Source of the DNA: Verrucomicrobiota bacterium
GTDB lineage: Bacteria > Verrucomicrobiota > Kiritimatiellia > CAJWTS01
NCBI GenBank assembly: GCA_027623315.1
Contig: JAQBYD010000024.1
Span: 1-50,913 of the forward strand
Direction of reading: 5' to 3'
Length of the DNA: 50,913 nucleotides
Shown: piece by piece, positions 49,825-50,913 of the stretch
Layout: the number at the start of each line of letters is the position of its first letter
How positions within the stretch are numbered: position 1 is the stretch's first letter
The notes under the pieces: generated by a model
Seen by the model: the letters and a program-made list of their open reading frames with translations, nothing else
What the model was told of the DNA's origin: nothing
Databases searched by the model: none
Position numbers and translations under genes: made by a program

Positions 49825-50235
49825 ATGAAACAGATCCTCTCCATAGATGACGAGCCGGCGATGCTCCGCGTGATCAGGGATGTCCTCGTCCGTTACGGCT
49901 ACGTGCTCACCACGACCAGCGATCCCGCGGAGGGACTCCAGATCCTTCAATCCGAAGCCATCGACCTCCTTCTGCTCGACGTGAAGATGCCGGGAACCAG
50001 CGGGTTCGACATCTACGAGGAGGTCCGCAAGATATCAAAAATTCCCGTACTATTTGTCACCGCCTACCCCGACGCCTTTTCTTCGAAGTCCAGCCGGGTC
50101 CGGCAGCTCTGGGAAAAGCACGCCCAGGATGGCTGCACGGACATTCTGTACAAACCGTTTCAGATCGAGTCGCTCCGCGAGAAGGTGGAGAACTTGATTG
50201 GATTGCCCGACGCCCCGGCCGAGAAGGCGCCGTGA
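49825..50235 (+). CDS. Response regulator receiver, coupled to a BON-like protein
   Basis: A 136-aa single receiver domain: ILSIDDEPAML, phospho-Asp in LLLLDVKMPGTSGFD, VLFVTAYPDAF and DILYKPFQIESL. The segment FSSKSSRVRQLWEKHAQDGC is a longer loop than usual between the Thr and Lys strands. I start at ATG 49825; a frame to 49714 has no coding signs. Its stop overlaps the next start (GTGA). Confidence 0.9.
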   Translation: MKQILSIDDEPAMLRVIRDVLVRYGYVLTTTSDPAEGLQILQSEAIDLLLLDVKMPGTSGFDIYEEVRKISKIPVLFVTAYPDAFSSKSSRVRQLWEKHAQDGCTDILYKPFQIESLREKVENLIGLPDAPAEKAP

Positions 50236-50513
50236 CGCCGCCGCACGACCTTGAGATCACCCGTCGAGTACGCGCCGTGCTCGCAAACCACTGGGTCGAT
50301 CTCGGAAAGATCTCGATTCGCACGGTCTCGGGCGCGGTCTATCTGCGCGGCGTGCTGGACCAGATTCAACAGCCGAACAACAACCTCGACTCATCGCACG
50401 TCAGCGTGATGGTCGACGAACTCAAGAGCGTCGACGGTGTCGAACGCCTCTCCCTTCACCTGGACAACTGGCGCGAAGCAGCCGGGCAATGGGAACCGAC
50501 CAACGCGAGCTGA
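50232..50513 (+). CDS. Small BON-domain-like protein
   Basis: A 93-aa product with a GTG start inside the preceding stop (GTGA). ITRRVRAVLANHWVDLGKIS, then IRTVSGAVYLRGVLDQ and VDELKSVDGVERLSLHLDNW follow the BON pattern (alpha-beta-beta with VYLRG). There is no signal peptide, so it may act in the cytoplasm with the receiver. Confidence 0.65.
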   Translation: MTPPHDLEITRRVRAVLANHWVDLGKISIRTVSGAVYLRGVLDQIQQPNNNLDSSHVSVMVDELKSVDGVERLSLHLDNWREAAGQWEPTNAS

Positions 50514-50913
50514 CCGCACACTGCGGATCTCCAATCCAGGCGCGGAGCGCTACCGGCGTTCCCGTTCGATTCGCTCCGCGGGGATTCGCGATAAAGAAAG
50601 TGCGACCAGAAACCCAATCGCACTCTCCGGATCCCCAATCCCGCCGGAGGCCTTACTCCCGGAAATCTAATGACTTGATCCGATCGACATCCGGCATCTA
50701 CGACTCCCCTTCGCGCCGCCACCACCCCACGGTCGCGCCACCGAGTTTCTGCACCTGTTGAAGAGCCGCCTGCTCAGCGGCTTTCTGCACCGGCTCCGAC
50801 CGGGGTCGTCGTAACGGTCGACGCAAGCAAATCGGGACACGATGGGGGGGCACGACGGCGGGACACGATTAGTAGAACAAATGTCCATGCGACCGTGTAC
50901 CGGACTCGCAATC
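50514..50913. other. Gene-poor right end of the window
   Basis: No gene is supported here. On the minus strand the codons up to a TAG near 50700 read QKAAEQAALQQVQKLGGATV, then GWWRREGES, which looks protein-like and may be the 3' tail of a decayed gene, but the frame has a TAA near the window end and no good start. TCGTGTCCCG occurs twice on the minus strand within about 40 bases near 50830-50870, around a run of seven C. Confidence 0.3.

Noticed and set aside
1-50913. Integron integrase, reverse transcriptase or transposase genes
   Set aside because: None of the supported ORFs shows tyrosine-recombinase, RT or DDE motifs, so the mobile features here are all non-autonomous.

Overview
The window reads as chromosomal DNA of a GC-rich, Gram-negative bacterium. 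It carries an LpxL-type acyltransferase, lipoprotein and outer-membrane-type proteins, and a minimal GspK-L-M secretion cluster. LL-diaminopimelate aminotransferase, a TMTC-like membrane/TPR protein, a secreted metalloprotease with a DDDGDG-type tail and TTCCAA-N3-TTGGAA intergenic palindromes are features I associate with the PVC group (Verrucomicrobiota/Kiritimatiellota-like). That placement is an inference. No rRNA, tRNA or CRISPR array was seen.

Layout. 0-6 kb: a secreted TPR protein on the minus strand, divergent from a tight operon of GspK-, GspL- and GspM-like proteins, an FHA-Ser/Thr kinase and a small secreted TPR protein. 6.07-8.70 kb: an integron-type cassette array without an integrase in view (CALIN-like). 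It holds hicB, vapBC, mazEF and one orphan ORF, separated by attC-like sites. The 7-bp core at the start of each of the first three cassettes is the exact reverse complement of the R'' box at its end. In the hicB cassette this holds only after a 261-bp insert is removed. That insert lies antisense in the R'' box at the TTGT^T target known for group IIC-attC introns and looks like an ORF-less, shortened group II intron. 8.8-13.4 kb: a minus-strand operon (BI-1 membrane protein, lipoprotein, small envelope protein, Cas4-like PD-(D/E)XK protein), followed by a TMTC-like protein. 13.5-19 kb: glucuronate isomerase, a sugar-kinase-like phosphotransferase fused to a PfkB relic, MsrP, an unknown protein and YjbQ. 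19-23.3 kb: a 5'-nucleotidase, an SGNH protein, RmuC and a SET protein, bracketed by two inverted, nearly identical 177-bp MITE-like elements. 23.4-27 kb: stand-alone receivers and a sigma/anti-sigma operon with secreted products. 27-28 kb: a lipid A-type acyltransferase. 28.1-29.5 kb: a decayed defence island of in-frame chimeric fragments (HsdM/Fic, RhuM, CD-NTase). 29.6-36 kb: DapL, a large FHA protein, a membrane protein, a winged-helix regulator, a possible ACG-started small gene, a phytol/dolichol-kinase-like protein and an MpaB-like protein. 35.6-39 kb: a TAXI-TRAP transporter. 39.5-42.2 kb: a large secreted zinc metalloprotease. 42.4-50.5 kb: FabI, RNase D, trpFBA, a truncated ThpR, a ROK kinase, mannose-6-phosphate isomerase, a receiver and a BON protein.

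The most notable features are the cassette array with its intron scar, the MITE-like palindromes that sit at TA dinucleotides inside stop codons (three elements, four gene ends), and the defence-gene graveyard whose deletions have produced hybrid ORFs. Everything here was read by eye from the sequence and translations; no database search was run.
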